This document shows, piece after piece, positions 23,492-24,022 of a stretch of DNA of 24,022 nucleotides. The first letter of the stretch is position 1, and each line of letters starts with the position of its first letter. The position numbers and the translations under genes were made by a program. The notes beneath the pieces are model-generated. The model saw only the letters and a list, made by a program, of their open reading frames with translations. It was not told the DNA's origin and ran no database searches. Source of the DNA: CBDUWP01 sp965370955 (GTDB lineage: Bacteria > Planctomycetota > Phycisphaerae > Sedimentisphaerales > Anaerobacaceae); NCBI GenBank assembly GCA_965370955.1, contig CBDUWP010000010.1, positions 1-24,022 on the forward strand, written 5' to 3'.

Positions 23492-24022
23492 ATGAAATAT
23501 TTATTAGATATCGTTTATATATTGGCTCTGATTTTGTTCTGCCCTATCGCTATTTATCGAAGGGTTAAGCATAACCGTTATAAAAGAGGATTTAGTGATA
23601 GGCTAGGAAATATAAAAAGAAAAAATCCTGATAAAAAATGTATCTGGATTCATGCCGTAAGCGTTGGCGAAGTAAATCAAACAAAATTAATCATCGAAAA
23701 GCTCAACCAACAACAGCCTGATTTAGACATTGTAATCAGCACTACTACTGACACCGGATTTGATCAAGCCCAAAAGCTCTATGCAAAAGATCATCAAGTA
23801 ATATTTTTCCCGTTCGATTTTTCATGGATAATCGAAAAAACATTCAAAAATATCAATCCGGCAATATGTGTTCTTGTAGAACTTGAAATATGGCCTAATT
23901 TCGCCCTGACAGCTAAAAGACTTAACATTCCTATCGTTGTAGCAAATGGCAGAATAAGTGACCGAAGCTTTCCGCGATATAAATTAGCCAAACCAGTCAG
24001 AAAAAAACTGTTCCAATGCGTG
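23492..24022 (+). CDS. waaA: 3-deoxy-D-manno-octulosonic acid (Kdo) transferase, N-terminal part
   Basis: The first 177 residues are visible; the gene runs off the window end without a stop. WaaA (KdtA) adds Kdo from CMP-Kdo to lipid IVA at the cytoplasmic face of the inner membrane. An N-terminal membrane anchor (residues 2-21, from KYLLDIVYILALILF on) is followed by YKRGFSDRLG, then IWIHAVSVGEV with the family's catalytic-base Glu at E60, STTTDTGFDQA, FFPFDFSWII, VELEIWPNF and NGRISDRSF, all recognisable waaA landmarks of the acceptor-binding domain. The CMP-Kdo-binding domain lies outside the window. GGGA (23481-23484) precedes the ATG by 7 nt, and a strong promoter lies 40 bp upstream. 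It implies Kdo-containing lipopolysaccharide in this organism. Confidence 0.93.
   Translation, partial: MKYLLDIVYILALILFCPIAIYRRVKHNRYKRGFSDRLGNIKRKNPDKKCIWIHAVSVGEVNQTKLIIEKLNQQQPDLDIVISTTTDTGFDQAQKLYAKDHQVIFFPFDFSWIIEKTFKNINPAICVLVELEIWPNFALTAKRLNIPIVVANGRISDRSFPRYKLAKPVRKKLFQCV

Overview
The window is about 24 kb of AT-rich bacterial chromosome (by eye roughly 38% G+C) with ordinary gene density, standard genetic code and mostly housekeeping genes. Lipid A/Kdo biosynthesis (waaA) and lipoprotein processing (lspA) indicate a Gram-negative-type envelope. The coaE-rho neighbourhood, a DksA/TraR protein that has lost most of its zinc cysteines next to yacG, and a membrane-anchored helix-turn-helix protein beginning MAGMFYSLQEVAEK are arrangements I associate with Planctomycetota, probably Phycisphaerae. 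That placement is an inference from memory and was not searched. I see no CRISPR array, insertion sequence, prophage or rRNA gene.

Layout. 1-336 is the C-terminal end of an unrecognised gene. 546-3001 holds a glycogen-synthase-like glycosyltransferase and coaE. 3002-3267 is a signal-rich leader before rho (3268-4707), which ends in an intrinsic terminator that overlaps a candidate valS promoter. valS (4813-7755) converges with a minus-strand pair, a TPR lipoprotein gene followed by lspA (9351-7774), which starts from a near-consensus promoter. A 310-bp divergent region (9352-9661) also carries the gpmI promoter. After gpmI (9662-11239) comes a small structured repeat element, then a tight operon mutL, BtuF-like binding protein, BtuC-like permease, BtuD-like ATPase (11380-15867) with 2-bp spacing and two ATGA overlaps. 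16023-17912 holds a DksA/TraR-like gene, yacG and a polytopic membrane protein. A WbpM/FlaA1-type NDP-sugar dehydratase follows (18056-19990).

The last 4 kb is the more accessory part. Two proline tRNA genes in opposite orientation (CGG and TGG anticodons) bracket a nitronate-monooxygenase-family gene with a four-cysteine cluster. A membrane-tethered HTH protein, a tRNA-Arg(CCG) with a duplicated 3' fragment about 120 bp away, and the start of waaA (running off the window) complete it.

Functional links visible in the layout: LspA matures lipoproteins and is encoded directly behind one; the binding protein, permease and ATPase form one corrinoid/iron-chelate importer, unexpectedly behind mutL; the dehydratase and waaA serve envelope polysaccharide and lipid A. 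Ten sigma70-type promoters can be read directly, nine of them with exactly 17-bp spacers. They helped choose some starts (coaE in particular). No wholly new multi-gene system is evident. The most unusual items are the structured repeat before mutL, the tRNA-Arg fragment duplication, the nested signals around rho, and the membrane-tethered HTH protein.
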